NCBI RefSeq assembly: GCF_900091525.1
Contig: NZ_FMCU01000006.1
Coordinates: 310,001 to 374,000 of the forward strand
From: Micromonospora matsumotoense
GTDB taxonomy: Bacteria > Actinomycetota > Actinomycetes > Mycobacteriales > Micromonosporaceae
Direction of reading: 5' to 3'
DNA length: 64,000 bases
This document shows, piece by piece, positions 9,012-17,401 of the stretch. A program made the position numbers and the translations under genes. Position 1 is the first letter of the stretch. Each line of letters starts with the position of its first letter. Under the pieces are notes generated by a model, which saw only the letters and a program-made list of their open reading frames with translations, did not search any database and was not told the DNA's origin.

Positions 9012-9724
9012 CCGAAACCCCTGCGGCGCTGCGCGAGGCGCACCACGCGGACGTGTCCGGCGGGTGGCTGCGGCCGGCCGTCTTCGGCGCGATGGACGGG
9101 CTGGTCACCAACATCGCCCTGATCGCCGGGGTCGGCGGCGGTGGGGTGTCCCCGCACAGCATCGTGCTGACCGGCACCGCCGGCCTGGTCGCCGGCGCCA
9201 TCTCGATGGGCCTGGGCGAATACACCAGCGTCCGTTCGGCCAACGAGCAGGTCGCCGCCGAGGTGGCCAAGGAACGGCGCGAGCTGGAACGGCACCCGGA
9301 GGCCGAGGCCCGCGAGCTGTCCGACGCCTGGGTGGCCCGGGGCCTGCCCCGCGACCTGGCCGACCAGGTCGCCGAGGCGGTGCGCCGCAACCCGGAGGAG
9401 GCGCTGCGGGTGCACGTCCGGGAGGAGTTGGGCGTCGACCCCGACGAACAACCCAGCCCCTGGGCGGCGGCGATCTCGTCGTTCCTCTGCTTCTCCATCG
9501 GCGCGTTGATCCCGCTGCTGAGCTACCTGCTCGGCTCCACCAGCCTCGTGTTGGCGCTCGCCGTCGGCGGGGTGGGACTCTTCGTGGCCGGGGCGGTCGT
9601 GGCCCGGTTCACCCACCGCCCGTGGTGGTCCGGCGGACTGCGGCAGTTGCTGCTCGGCGCGGCGGCGGCCGGTGCGACCTACCTGATCGGGATGCTGATC
9701 GGGGTCCAGGGCGGTCTCGGCTAG
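9008..9724 (+). CDS. VIT1/CCC1-family membrane protein (putative Fe/Mn transporter)
   Basis: A 238-residue membrane protein of the vacuolar iron transporter family. It shows the conserved first helices ([17 protein letters not shown], then [20 protein letters not shown]), a central cytosolic charged segment (about 80-150; [18 protein letters not shown]), and three C-terminal hydrophobic helices. The family exports Fe2+ or Mn2+ in exchange for protons. The GTG start overlaps the map stop (GTGA). Coupling with methionine aminopeptidase, a metalloenzyme, may be coincidental. Confidence 0.88.
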   Translation: MTETPAALREAHHADVSGGWLRPAVFGAMDGLVTNIALIAGVGGGGVSPHSIVLTGTAGLVAGAISMGLGEYTSVRSANEQVAAEVAKERRELERHPEAEARELSDAWVARGLPRDLADQVAEAVRRNPEEALRVHVREELGVDPDEQPSPWAAAISSFLCFSIGALIPLLSYLLGSTSLVLALAVGGVGLFVAGAVVARFTHRPWWSGGLRQLLLGAAAAGATYLIGMLIGVQGGLG

Positions 9725-9791
9725 ACCGTTGTCGCCGGCAGGGTCGGTCGTCGCGGCCGGTCAGTTGGTCTGCCGGTGCCGGTGCCGGTGC

Positions 9792-10523
9792 TCAGCGGGT
9801 GAGCAGGTCGTCCACCGTGCCGTCGACCGGTCGGCCCCGGGCGGCCAGCTCCTCGGCCTGCCCGGTCAGCACCCGGCCCACCTCGGTCATGTCCGCACCG
9901 GCCAGCCCGGTACGCCGTACCGCGTCCCCCGGGTCCCGGAAGTAGGTGCGGCTGAGCAGCCCGTTGACCGTGGCCGCCGCCAGCCGGGCCTCGGCGAGCA
10001 TCACCAGCGCCTGGTCGGTCTCGTACCACTCGGCGAGCCGGGCGGCGCGGGCGTGCGCCGCCCAGCCCGGGTACCAGGCGTCCCGCGCGGCGGCGCTGAA
10101 CTCGGCCGGCCGGGCCCGCGCCAACCGGCCCAGGTGCTCGTCGCGCAGGGTCCGCAGCCAGCCGGTCGGGTCGTACAGTGCGACGGTGGTGACGTAGCGG
10201 TCGGCGGTCAGCGGCCAGCGCGGGGTCAGCGTCCGGGCCCGCCGCAGGTGGTCGTCGGCACCGGTGACGGTCAGTTCGACAAGCACCCCGTCGATCCGTC
10301 GGCTCGACGGAGCCGGCCCGCCGCCCGCCCGGTAGGTGACCAGCAGCAACCCGACCTCGGCGTCCCCGCCGCCGTCGTCGTCGCCGTGCGCCAACGGGCC
10401 GTGCACGGCCACCGCGAGGATGTCCGCCGGGAAGCGCCGCCGCGCCGCGTCGGCCGTCCGCCCGGCGACCTGCCAGCGCGGATCGTCCGGGTCCACCCCG
10501 GCCGCCGGCTCCGGCAGCGTCAC
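9792..10523 (-). CDS. Nucleotidyltransferase-domain-like protein
   Basis: A 243-residue protein. The N-terminal part (FPADILAVAVHGPLAHGDDD, then AEVGLLLVTYR) looks like a degenerate minimal nucleotidyltransferase core, and the rest is helical, as in kanamycin-type nucleotidyltransferase relatives. The canonical GS-x10-DxD signature is incomplete: HGPLAHG stands where GS is expected and the acidic pair is weak, so catalytic activity is uncertain. The GTG at 10523 overlaps the stop of the upstream oxidoreductase gene (GTGA), marking an operon. Function unknown. Confidence 0.62.
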   Translation of the reverse strand: MTLPEPAAGVDPDDPRWQVAGRTADAARRRFPADILAVAVHGPLAHGDDDGGGDAEVGLLLVTYRAGGGPAPSSRRIDGVLVELTVTGADDHLRRARTLTPRWPLTADRYVTTVALYDPTGWLRTLRDEHLGRLARARPAEFSAAARDAWYPGWAAHARAARLAEWYETDQALVMLAEARLAAATVNGLLSRTYFRDPGDAVRRTGLAGADMTEVGRVLTGQAEELAARGRPVDGTVDDLLTR

Positions 10524-10999
10524 TGTCGACCGGGGCCGGTCGGGGCCAGCCGGAAGATGTGGATCTCCCGGCCGCCGGCCCGCCGCACGTACGTCCGGTA
10601 TGCCGGCCACTCGGTGACCAGCAACTGCCAGAGCCGCTCCCGCTCGGCCCCGGTGGCCAGATCGGCCCGGACGGCGAGCCGGCGACCCTTGACGGCCACC
10701 TCCGCCTGGGGCCGGGCGCGCAGGTTGAGCACCCAACCCGGCTGGCGCGGCTGGCCCCAGTTGGACCCGATCACCACGAAACCGTCGCCGTCCGGCACGT
10801 ACAGCAGGGGGTTGCTGCGGGGCAGCCCGGAGCGGTGTCCGGTGGTCGTGATGATCAGCGAGGGGACCAGCCCCAGCGCCACCACCCGGCCCCGGGTGAG
10901 CCGTCCGACCAACCGGTCGGCGGGGACCAGCAGCCGCATGGCGGTGCCGAACCACTCGTGGTGACCGAGCCGGCGGGTGAGGGTTCCGAGTACGGGCAC
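10520..10999 (-). CDS. DDN-type F420-dependent nitroreductase/quinone reductase family protein
   Basis: A 159-residue protein with the pattern of the deazaflavin-dependent nitroreductase family: 'LIITTTGHRSGLPRSNPLLYVPDGDGFVVIGSNWGQPRQPGWVLNLRA' includes the usual substrate and cofactor-binding strands. Family members use F420H2 to reduce quinones or nitro compounds. GTG 10999 gives the normal family length; the upstream in-frame extension to 11101 is low-complexity. No clear ribosome site is visible. It is followed by an overlapping nucleotidyltransferase-like gene. Confidence 0.85.
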   Translation of the reverse strand: MPVLGTLTRRLGHHEWFGTAMRLLVPADRLVGRLTRGRVVALGLVPSLIITTTGHRSGLPRSNPLLYVPDGDGFVVIGSNWGQPRQPGWVLNLRARPQAEVAVKGRRLAVRADLATGAERERLWQLLVTEWPAYRTYVRRAGGREIHIFRLAPTGPGRQ

Positions 11000-11107
11000 C
11001 CGGCCAGTGTGCCTGGTCGTGGCGGTGTCCGCACCCACCGGTCGAGTCGCACCGGTGGCGGCGGGCCCGTCCGGCCCGCCGCGGTCGGCACTCGGTCCCA
11101 CCGGCGC

Positions 11108-13972
11108 TCAGTCCAACCGGCGTTCGACCGCGAGGCGGGAGCGGGTGAACAGGCCGGCACCGAGCATCGCCACCAACGGCACCACCACCAGCACCCCGAG
11201 GGTCTGCCAGGGCACCACCATCGGGTACGGCAGCTGGACGGGCCACGCCGCGGCGTACTGGCGGTTCACCGAGGTCAGGATGATCAGTGCGGAGGCGAGG
11301 CCGGCGGCGATGCCGAGCACCGAACCCACCACGGCGATCACCCCCGCCTGGCAGAGCGAGAGCACCCGGCGTACCCGAGGACTGGCGCCCACCGCGGCGA
11401 GCGTGGAGAGGTCCCGACGACCCTCCGCCGCCGCGAGCCCGGTGGCCACCCCGGCGGCGCCCACCGTGATCACCCCGGCGGCGACGGCCAGCAGGAGCAG
11501 CACCGGCCGCTGCTCGGAGGCGGGCGGGCCGCGTTCCACCTCCGCCGACACCGGCAGCACCGGCCGCAGCGCGGTGACGGCCCGGTCGATCTGTGCGGGG
11601 GCCGGCGCGACGGGGGTGTCGACGGCGAAACCGATCGGCTGCGCGGTCAGGCCGGCCCGGTCCGCGGCGGCCGGGGAGAGCACCAGCCGGTCGACCGGCA
11701 GCCCGCCGCGCAGCAGGTATCCGGGGAGGGTGGTCGTGGTCGCCTTCGGTGGACTGGAACCGCCGGTCGACCGCTCGACCCGGACCACCACCCGGCCGTC
11801 GGCCAGGTACCGGGGATCGGTCACCACCGCGCCGCCGGCCCGCAGCACGGCGGTGGCCGCCACCAACTCGTCCCGGGGGGCACCGCTGATCACCCCGAGG
11901 GCGGTCCCGTCGTCGACCAGGGTGGGCAGGTAGGGGCCGCTCATCGTCCGCGCCAGCGGCACACAGCGCGGGTCGGCCAGCGCCTGCCGGCGCACCGCCG
12001 CCGTGCGGTACGACTCCCCGTCGTAGGGGCAGGTCCGCTCCGGTGGGAGCACCGGCGTTACCGAGCAGTACCCGTCCGGGTCCTCGTCGACGCAGCCCGG
12101 CACCGCCAGCGGTAGCACCGCTGCGGGCCCCAACTCGGCCCGGACCCGCTCGGTGACCAGTGGTAGCGGGGGCAGCGGGCCGGTGCCGTCCCGGTCCGCC
12201 CGCCACAGCAGCACCCGACCCGGCGGCAGAGCCGGTTGCCACTCGGCCCGGTTGCGCGCGTCGTCGCTGGCCACGTAGACGCCGAGGGCGACGCTGCCGG
12301 CGACGGCGGCCATCACCGCCGAGATGGCCGGGGCGGCCGAGGAACGGTTACGGCTGGCGTCGCGCAGCGCGATCCGGGGCGCCGGTGGCAGCAACCGACC
12401 GAGCCGGGCGAGCAGCCCGATCAGCGTGGGAGTGGCGAAGACGAGGCCCAACTCGCCCAGGATCAGCCCGGTGAGGATCAGCGGGGTGTTGCTCCGGCCG
12501 GCCCCGAGGAAGGCGGCCCCGGTACCCAACGCGGTGAGCAGCACCCCGAGGAACAGCCAGCGGCGGCGGTGCGGCGGTGCGGCCCGGCGACCGGCCAACC
12601 CGGCCACCACGTCCTGCCGGGCGGCGGTCAGCGCCGGGGCGAGCGCGGCCAGCACCCCGGCCAGCACCGCGACGGCCGCGATCGCGGCGAGCGCCGCCGG
12701 GAAGACCCGGTAACCGCCGCTGCGCTCGCCCAGCACATAGACCTCGACCAGCGGTCGGGCGGTGAACGCGGTGGTGACGCCGAGCAGCAGCCCGAGCGCC
12801 GCCCCGAGCCCGCCGAGGACGACCCCGTCGGCGAGCACGATCCGCCGCAGGTGCACCGGGTCGCCGCCGGCCACCGCGACCAGCGCCAGGTCCCGCCGCC
12901 GACGGCGGACCCCGACCGCGAAGGCCGGACCGACCAGCAGGACGACCTCCAGCAGGCCGAGCCCACCGACCAGCACCGTGTTGCTCGCCGCCACCGGGTC
13001 GGGCAGGGCGGCGCGCGGTTCCTGCGTGTCGGACGGCTGCCCGCTGGGCACCGGCGTCCGGGCACCGATCGTGACGCCGTGCGCGTTGAGTCGCTCCACC
13101 AGGGCGGCGTCCGGGACACCGGGGAGGTCGACCAGCCAACTGTTGTCGTAGCTGTCACGACTGACACGGGCCAGCCCGCCCGGTGTCAGGGCCACCACCT
13201 CACCCAGTTGGTCGGGGAACTCCACCACGCCGACCACCCGCCAGCGGCCGGAACCGTCGGCGGCGGCGACCGTCCCACCGACCCGTACGCCCAGTCGCCT
13301 GGCGGCCTGTTCGCTGACCGCGACCTCGTCGGAGGCGGCGGGCACCCGACCGGAGCGCAGGCGCACCGTCGACCGGGGCAGCGGGTCGGTAAGGTCCAGC
13401 GCCCGCCCGTCCAGCGTGATGGTCCGATCACCGATCCGGACCTCGAACGGCACCCACCAGCTGACCTGGCTGGCCCGGCTACCAGGGGGCAGCAGCGCCT
13501 CGACCGCCGCCCGGCTCACCGGCCGCTCCCGGGTCACCTGCTCACCCTCGCGGGCCCAGTTCGCCTCGCCCCAGGGGTCCTGGTGGAGTGGGTTCTCCGC
13601 CACCCAGCGCACCTCGACGTCAGCGGCACCGAGCCGCTGGTCGAACTGTTCCACCCGGGTGAGGTCGGCCATGTCGTAGGTGACCGCGACGAAACTCAAC
13701 GCCAGCACGGGCAGCGCGATCATCGCCAGCACCAGCGCGGTGCGCCCCCGGGCCCGGCGGGCCTCCCGCCGGGCGATCCGCAGCGCCGCCCGCCACGACC
13801 CGACCGTCTCGCCGAGCCGACCGGACAGTCCGGGCCGGCGTCGCGGGCCGGCCGGGTCGAGGTGACCGGTCGATCCGGCGGTCGGGTCCGGTCGGGGCCG
13901 CTGGTCCGCCCGATCGGTCCGGTCGACCCGGGTGGGGCGGTGCGGCCGGTCGGGGCGGTGCGGCCCGCTCAC
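11108..13972 (-). CDS. FtsX-like ABC transporter permease
   Basis: A 954-residue integral membrane protein with a Pro/Arg-rich cytosolic N-terminus (1-60), a first helix near 80-100 (ALVLAMIALPVLALSFVAV), a large extracytoplasmic domain, an internal block of helices (about 325-560) and a C-terminal FtsX block (about 820-950). This is the two-FtsX-domain layout of MacB/LolE-like and antimicrobial-peptide-resistance permeases. Its GTG start overlaps the stop of the ATPase gene (GTGA), so the two form one transporter, probably under control of the upstream PadR gene. Substrate unknown. Confidence 0.9.
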   Translation of the reverse strand: MSGPHRPDRPHRPTRVDRTDRADQRPRPDPTAGSTGHLDPAGPRRRPGLSGRLGETVGSWRAALRIARREARRARGRTALVLAMIALPVLALSFVAVTYDMADLTRVEQFDQRLGAADVEVRWVAENPLHQDPWGEANWAREGEQVTRERPVSRAAVEALLPPGSRASQVSWWVPFEVRIGDRTITLDGRALDLTDPLPRSTVRLRSGRVPAASDEVAVSEQAARRLGVRVGGTVAAADGSGRWRVVGVVEFPDQLGEVVALTPGGLARVSRDSYDNSWLVDLPGVPDAALVERLNAHGVTIGARTPVPSGQPSDTQEPRAALPDPVAASNTVLVGGLGLLEVVLLVGPAFAVGVRRRRRDLALVAVAGGDPVHLRRIVLADGVVLGGLGAALGLLLGVTTAFTARPLVEVYVLGERSGGYRVFPAALAAIAAVAVLAGVLAALAPALTAARQDVVAGLAGRRAAPPHRRRWLFLGVLLTALGTGAAFLGAGRSNTPLILTGLILGELGLVFATPTLIGLLARLGRLLPPAPRIALRDASRNRSSAAPAISAVMAAVAGSVALGVYVASDDARNRAEWQPALPPGRVLLWRADRDGTGPLPPLPLVTERVRAELGPAAVLPLAVPGCVDEDPDGYCSVTPVLPPERTCPYDGESYRTAAVRRQALADPRCVPLARTMSGPYLPTLVDDGTALGVISGAPRDELVAATAVLRAGGAVVTDPRYLADGRVVVRVERSTGGSSPPKATTTTLPGYLLRGGLPVDRLVLSPAAADRAGLTAQPIGFAVDTPVAPAPAQIDRAVTALRPVLPVSAEVERGPPASEQRPVLLLLAVAAGVITVGAAGVATGLAAAEGRRDLSTLAAVGASPRVRRVLSLCQAGVIAVVGSVLGIAAGLASALIILTSVNRQYAAAWPVQLPYPMVVPWQTLGVLVVVPLVAMLGAGLFTRSRLAVERRLD

Positions 13973-14703
13973 CGGCCGCTGCCGGAGAGCAGGTGCTCGA
14001 CCCCGGTCAGTGGGGCGGTGGAGTCGACCATGACGCCGTCGCGGAGGAAGACCACCCGGTCCGCCCAGCCCGCGTGCCGGGCCTCGTGGGTCACCAGCAC
14101 CCCGGCTGCGCCCGCGTCGACCCGGCGGCGCAGCAGGTGCAGCACCGCCTCCCCGGTCTGCGAGTCCAGCGCCCCGGTGGGCTCGTCGGCCAGCACCAGC
14201 CGCCGCTCGCCGACCAGTGCCCGGGCGATCGCCACCCGTTGCTGCTGCCCCCCGGACATCTGGTCCGGGAAGCGTGCGCCGAGCCCGGTCAGGCTCACCT
14301 CGTCCAGGGCCGCCAGAGCGGCCCGCCGGGCCTGCCGCACCCCGACGCCGTCGAGTTCGAGGGGGAGGGCGATGTTCTCCACGGCGGTGAGGCTGCCGAG
14401 CAGGTTCAGATCCTGGAAGACGTAGCCGATCCGGCGACGACGCAGCCGGGCCAGCCGCCGACCGTTCAACGCCCCCAGCTGCTCTCCCTCGACCAGCACC
14501 TCACCGGCGGTCGGCCGGTCGAGCCCGCCGGCCAGGGTGAGCAGGGTCGACTTGCCGGAGCCGGAGGGACCCATCACGGCCACCAGTTCACCCGGTCGAA
14601 CGGTGAGGCTGACCCCGCGCAGCGCGTGCACCGCCGCCTCCCCGTCGCCGTGGGTGCGGTGGACGTCGCGCAGTTCGAGCACCGCACAGTCCGGGCCGGT
14701 CAC
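13969..14703 (-). CDS. ABC transporter ATP-binding protein (MacB/LolD type)
   Basis: A 244-residue ATPase with Walker A GPSGSGKST, Q-loop FQDLNLL, signature MSGGQQQRVA and Walker B LVLADEPTGALDS. The sequence belongs to the MacB/LolD/FtsE-like class that partners FtsX-type permeases rather than classical import or export fusions. GTG 14703 overlaps the PadR stop at 14700-14702, and its own stop overlaps the permease start, so padR, ATPase and permease are translationally coupled. Confidence 0.94.
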   Translation of the reverse strand: MTGPDCAVLELRDVHRTHGDGEAAVHALRGVSLTVRPGELVAVMGPSGSGKSTLLTLAGGLDRPTAGEVLVEGEQLGALNGRRLARLRRRRIGYVFQDLNLLGSLTAVENIALPLELDGVGVRQARRAALAALDEVSLTGLGARFPDQMSGGQQQRVAIARALVGERRLVLADEPTGALDSQTGEAVLHLLRRRVDAGAAGVLVTHEARHAGWADRVVFLRDGVMVDSTAPLTGVEHLLSGSGR

Positions 14704-15287
14704 CGGTGCGCCTCCTCGTCGGCCCGGTCCACCACCTCCGGCGGTGACCCGCTGCGTGCGGTGGGCGCCGCCGGTCGGTGCCGGACCAGGCTGGTCTCGC
14801 AGTGGTCGAGCCAGCGGATCTCCGCCTCGGCCTGGAACATCATGGCGTCCAGCACCAGCCGCCAGGGCAGGTCCTCGGGCCGGTCGCTGGTGTACTTCAG
14901 CCGGGTCAGCTCCTGCAGGGTACGCATGGTGGCGCTGCGCTGGGTCTGCACCACGGCCCGGACGTCCACCCCGGGGGTGGTCAGCGCCAGGGCCAACTTG
15001 ATGGACAGTTCGTCCCGGGGCCGGTCGTTGCGGCTGATCGGGGTGACGAACCACAGCGCCAGGTCCGCCCGTCCGGCATCGGTGATCTCGTACGGCCGCT
15101 GGCCGCCCTCGTGCTCGGGCAGCGAGCGGACCAGGCCGTCGCGTTCCAGCCGGTTGAGGGTGGTGTAGACCTGCCCGATGTTCAGCGGCCAGGTCGAGCC
15201 GGTCGACTCCTCGAACGCGGCCCGGAGTTGGTAGCCGTACATCTGGCCGCGCTCGAGCAGGGCGAGCAGGCCGTGACGGATGGACAT
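14700..15287 (-). CDS. PadR-family transcriptional regulator
   Basis: A 195-residue regulator. The N-terminal winged helix is typical (ILALLERGQMYGYQL type: 'LLALLERGQMYGYQLRAAFEE... NIGQVYTTLNRLERDGLV', then the wing QRPYEITDAG), followed by a PadR C-terminal dimerisation helix region (to about residue 170) and a disordered tail. Members usually repress their own operon and a neighbouring transporter until a ligand binds. It is first in an operon with an ABC ATPase and permease, and a perfect 6-3-6 inverted repeat overlaps its promoter (15301-15315). The ATG lies 8 nt after the -10 box, so the message is probably leaderless. Confidence 0.93.
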   Translation of the reverse strand: MSIRHGLLALLERGQMYGYQLRAAFEESTGSTWPLNIGQVYTTLNRLERDGLVRSLPEHEGGQRPYEITDAGRADLALWFVTPISRNDRPRDELSIKLALALTTPGVDVRAVVQTQRSATMRTLQELTRLKYTSDRPEDLPWRLVLDAMMFQAEAEIRWLDHCETSLVRHRPAAPTARSGSPPEVVDRADEEAHR

Positions 15288-15295
15288 GGCAACGG

Positions 15296-15324
15296 AGTAT
15301 GCATACCCCGTATGCGGACCGCAA
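15296..15324 (-). promoter_or_regulatory. padR promoter (TTGCGG-17-CATACT) with embedded operator
   Basis: On the minus strand, -35 TTGCGG (15324-15319) and -10 CATACT (15301-15296) are 17 nt apart. The perfect inverted repeat GCATAC-CCC-GTATGC (15301-15315, plus-strand reading) fills the spacer and touches the -10 box. A second palindrome, GTATGCATAC (15297-15306), overlaps it. A repressor bound here would block RNA polymerase; PadR itself is the obvious candidate. Confidence 0.7.
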
Positions 15325-15460
15325 CCGCTGCGCGTGCGGGACAGCCCTGCAAACCCGCTGAATCAGTCGAATAAGGCGGAAAACCCCGACCGGGCGGGGG
15401 TGATCTGTCTCTCCGGGAAATCGTGTCGACGCCGGCCCGGCACGTCGGCCGGTCGGTGCG

Positions 15461-15565
15461 GTGGCCCGGCGGCCGGTTCGGTGGGTCGTCCAGGTGGGTC
15501 GGTTCGGTGGGTCGGTCAGGCGGATTGGTCCGGTGGGTCGGGTCGGTGGGGCGGTCCGGTGGTCA
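15461..15565. repeat. Degenerate GGTCGG/GGTGGG low-complexity repeat
   Basis: About 100 bp built from GGTTCGGTGGGTCGG-like units (for example around 15477, 15510 and 15533). It lies directly downstream of the DUF4439 gene end and carries no credible gene. Strand slippage is the likely origin. Confidence 0.55.
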
Positions 15566-16012
15566 GGCGGGGCGGCCGGGGAAGGGGACGGTCAGCGGGG
15601 TGATCCCGGCGCTGCGCCGCCACCGGGTGGCCCGTACCGCGCAGTCGGTCAGCGCGTTGAGTGCCCGGGTGCGGTCCGCGCCGGTGGTGACCGGCAGCGC
15701 CGCCCGCCAGAACGCCGCGGTGCGGTCCTCCACCTGCACCGCCAGCCGCAACGCGCTGGCCCGGTCGGTGACCGGGAACGGCAGTGCGTAGCCGGCCTGA
15801 TCGGCGGGGACGGTGCCGCCGGTGGCGCTGAGTTGGAGCACCAGCGCGTCACGTCGGGCCCGGTGGGCGGCTTCGGCGGTGCGGGCTGCCCGCCGGTCCG
15901 CGTCGGTGAGTCGTACCCCGATCGGGCCGTAGGCGTAGATCGCGGCGTACTCGGCGGCCAACGCGCCGGCGAGCGCGTCGCCGGGCGCGGCCGGGGCGGT
16001 CCGGCGGTTCAC
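15563..16012 (-). CDS. DUF4439 ferritin-like domain protein
   Basis: A 149-residue, mostly helical protein. The segment 'ALAGALAAEYAAIYAYGPIGVRL... AEAAHRARRDAL' shows the spaced Glu, Tyr and His of the actinobacterial DUF4439 ferritin-like family. No signal peptide is present. The GTG at 16012 overlaps the stop of the upstream lipoprotein gene (GTGA), so the two are coupled and probably act together. Function of the family is unknown; a di-metal site is plausible but not shown. Confidence 0.78.
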   Translation of the reverse strand: MNRRTAPAAPGDALAGALAAEYAAIYAYGPIGVRLTDADRRAARTAEAAHRARRDALVLQLSATGGTVPADQAGYALPFPVTDRASALRLAVQVEDRTAAFWRAALPVTTGADRTRALNALTDCAVRATRWRRSAGITPLTVPFPGRPA

Positions 16013-16515
16013 TTCAGCGCCTCCAGGTGGGTGGCCCGGGCGGCGGCGATCGTACCGAGCAGCGCGGCCCGGTCGCCCGGCGCGTCGGCGCACGCCTTCG
16101 CCGCGTTGTCCCGGCCGCTCTGTTCGGCGGCCCGCAGCTCGGCCAGGAGGGTGTTCCGCGCGCCGTCGACGACGGTCGGGCCCGGTGCCGCCGGGCCGGA
16201 GGGTTCGGGGCGGCCGATCAGCCGGCGCAGCTCGTCGGCGTGCGCGGTGTGCGCGTCGGCGATCGGGGTGAGCCGGTCGGCCAGCCCCGGATCGGCGGTG
16301 ATCGCGGCCCGGTGCCGGGCGGCCAGCTCCCGGGACTCGGCCGCCAGGGGTTCCAGCGGGTCGGGTGGTGGGGTGGGTCCGTCCCGGTCGAGGAGACCAC
16401 ACCCGGTCAGCGGCACCGCGGCGGCGCCGACCGCCAGTAGCGCACCGGTGCGCAGCACCGTGCGCCGGGATTGCCCCGTTCCGTCGGGGTGCGTCGTTGT
16501 TCTGCCCGTGGCCAC
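16009..16515 (-). CDS. Putative lipoprotein with ferritin-like/helical domain
   Basis: A 168-residue protein with a Tat-like signal (QSRRTVLRTGALLAVGAAAVPLTGC) ending in a lipobox Cys, so it is expected to be a lipid-anchored exported protein. The mature part is Ala/Glu/His-rich helix (LAAESRELAARHRAAI, then IADAHTAHADELRRL), similar in style to its DUF4439 neighbour. GTG 16515 places the twin Arg about 17 residues in; in-frame starts at 16533 and 16614 are possible but the latter would overlap the rimP leader. No Shine-Dalgarno is obvious. Confidence 0.72.
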   Translation of the reverse strand: MATGRTTTHPDGTGQSRRTVLRTGALLAVGAAAVPLTGCGLLDRDGPTPPPDPLEPLAAESRELAARHRAAITADPGLADRLTPIADAHTAHADELRRLIGRPEPSGPAAPGPTVVDGARNTLLAELRAAEQSGRDNAAKACADAPGDRAALLGTIAAARATHLEALK

Positions 16516-16596
16516 CGGACAAGTCAACACCATCCGCGTCGACCGCCGGACGACCGCCGTCGGTGCGCCGCCGGGGCCCCCGTCCCGGCGGCGCGT

Positions 16597-16635
16597 TACG
16601 CTCTGCGCAGCCACCGGCGCTGCCGCCCCGGTGGC
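16597..16635 (+). promoter_or_regulatory. Possible promoter and leader hairpin of the rimP-nusA-infB operon
   Basis: A TACGCT -10-like box (16597-16602) is followed by an 8-bp inverted repeat GCCACCGG (16610-16617) / CCGGTGGC (16628-16635). It lies about 50 nt before the rimP start and divergent from the lipoprotein gene. Confidence 0.35.
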
Positions 16636-16687
16636 GTCCCGGCGTGCCGGTCCGACGACCGCCGCCGATCAGCAGAAGGGTGCCCAG

Positions 16688-17401
16688 ATGACGCAGCGTG
16701 GCCGTGCCACCCGGCCGGCGGCGCCGACGGGACGATCCCGTCGCACCGACGGCGACCGGGGCGGGGACCGTGCGGGCGCATCGCGGGGCGACCTGGCCGC
16801 CCGGCGTACCAAATTGCGCGACGTGATCGCGCCGGTGGTCACCGCGGCGGGCTACGACCTGGAGGACGTCTCCGTCTCCCGGGCCGGCCGCCGGCACGTG
16901 GTCCGGGTGATCGTGGACGCCGACGGCGGGATCAACCTGGACGCCGTCGCGGACGTCTCCCGGTTGGTCTCGGCGGCGTTGGACACGGCCGAGGAGGCCG
17001 GCGGGGACATCGTGGCGGGGGAGTACCAGTTGGAGGTCAGCTCCCCCGGGGTGGACCGCCCGTTGACCCTGCCCCGGCACTGGCGGCGCAACGCCGGCCG
17101 GCTGGTCAAGGTGACCGTCCGGGTCGAGCGGACCGATGCGCAGCCCGCCGTGGACCGTCAGGTCACCGGCCGGGTGGTGGTGGCCGACGACGAGCGCGTG
17201 GTGCTGGAGACCGAGTCCGGTCAGGTGGAGCACCGCTACGCCGCGCTCGGCCCCGGCCGGGTGCAGGTCGAGTTCCACCGCCTCGACGAGATCGACGAGG
17301 CGGACGAGGTCGACGGCGACGACGACGATGACGAGTCCGACGGCGACGAGCACGACGCCGACGAAGATGACGACGATGATGTGGAGGACGAGGAGAGGTG
17401 A
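16688..17401 (+). CDS. rimP: Ribosome maturation factor RimP
   Basis: A 237-residue 30S assembly factor. The core from '[25 protein letters not shown]' through '[18 protein letters not shown]' and the C-terminal SH3-like barrel ([18 protein letters not shown]) are typical. It has two unusual ends: about 35 basic residues before the domain and a very acidic tail of about 38 residues, nearly all Asp and Glu. The ATG follows agaaggg by about 8 nt. The stop overlaps the nusA start (GTGA), continuing the conserved rimP-nusA-ylxR-infB order. Confidence 0.95.
   Translation: MTQRGRATRPAAPTGRSRRTDGDRGGDRAGASRGDLAARRTKLRDVIAPVVTAAGYDLEDVSVSRAGRRHVVRVIVDADGGINLDAVADVSRLVSAALDTAEEAGGDIVAGEYQLEVSSPGVDRPLTLPRHWRRNAGRLVKVTVRVERTDAQPAVDRQVTGRVVVADDERVVLETESGQVEHRYAALGPGRVQVEFHRLDEIDEADEVDGDDDDDESDGDEHDADEDDDDDVEDEER

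Noticed and set aside
9792..12242. 816-codon minus-strand frame
   Set aside because: Only the last 243 codons are a real gene; the rest reads out of frame through the oxidoreductase and permease genes.
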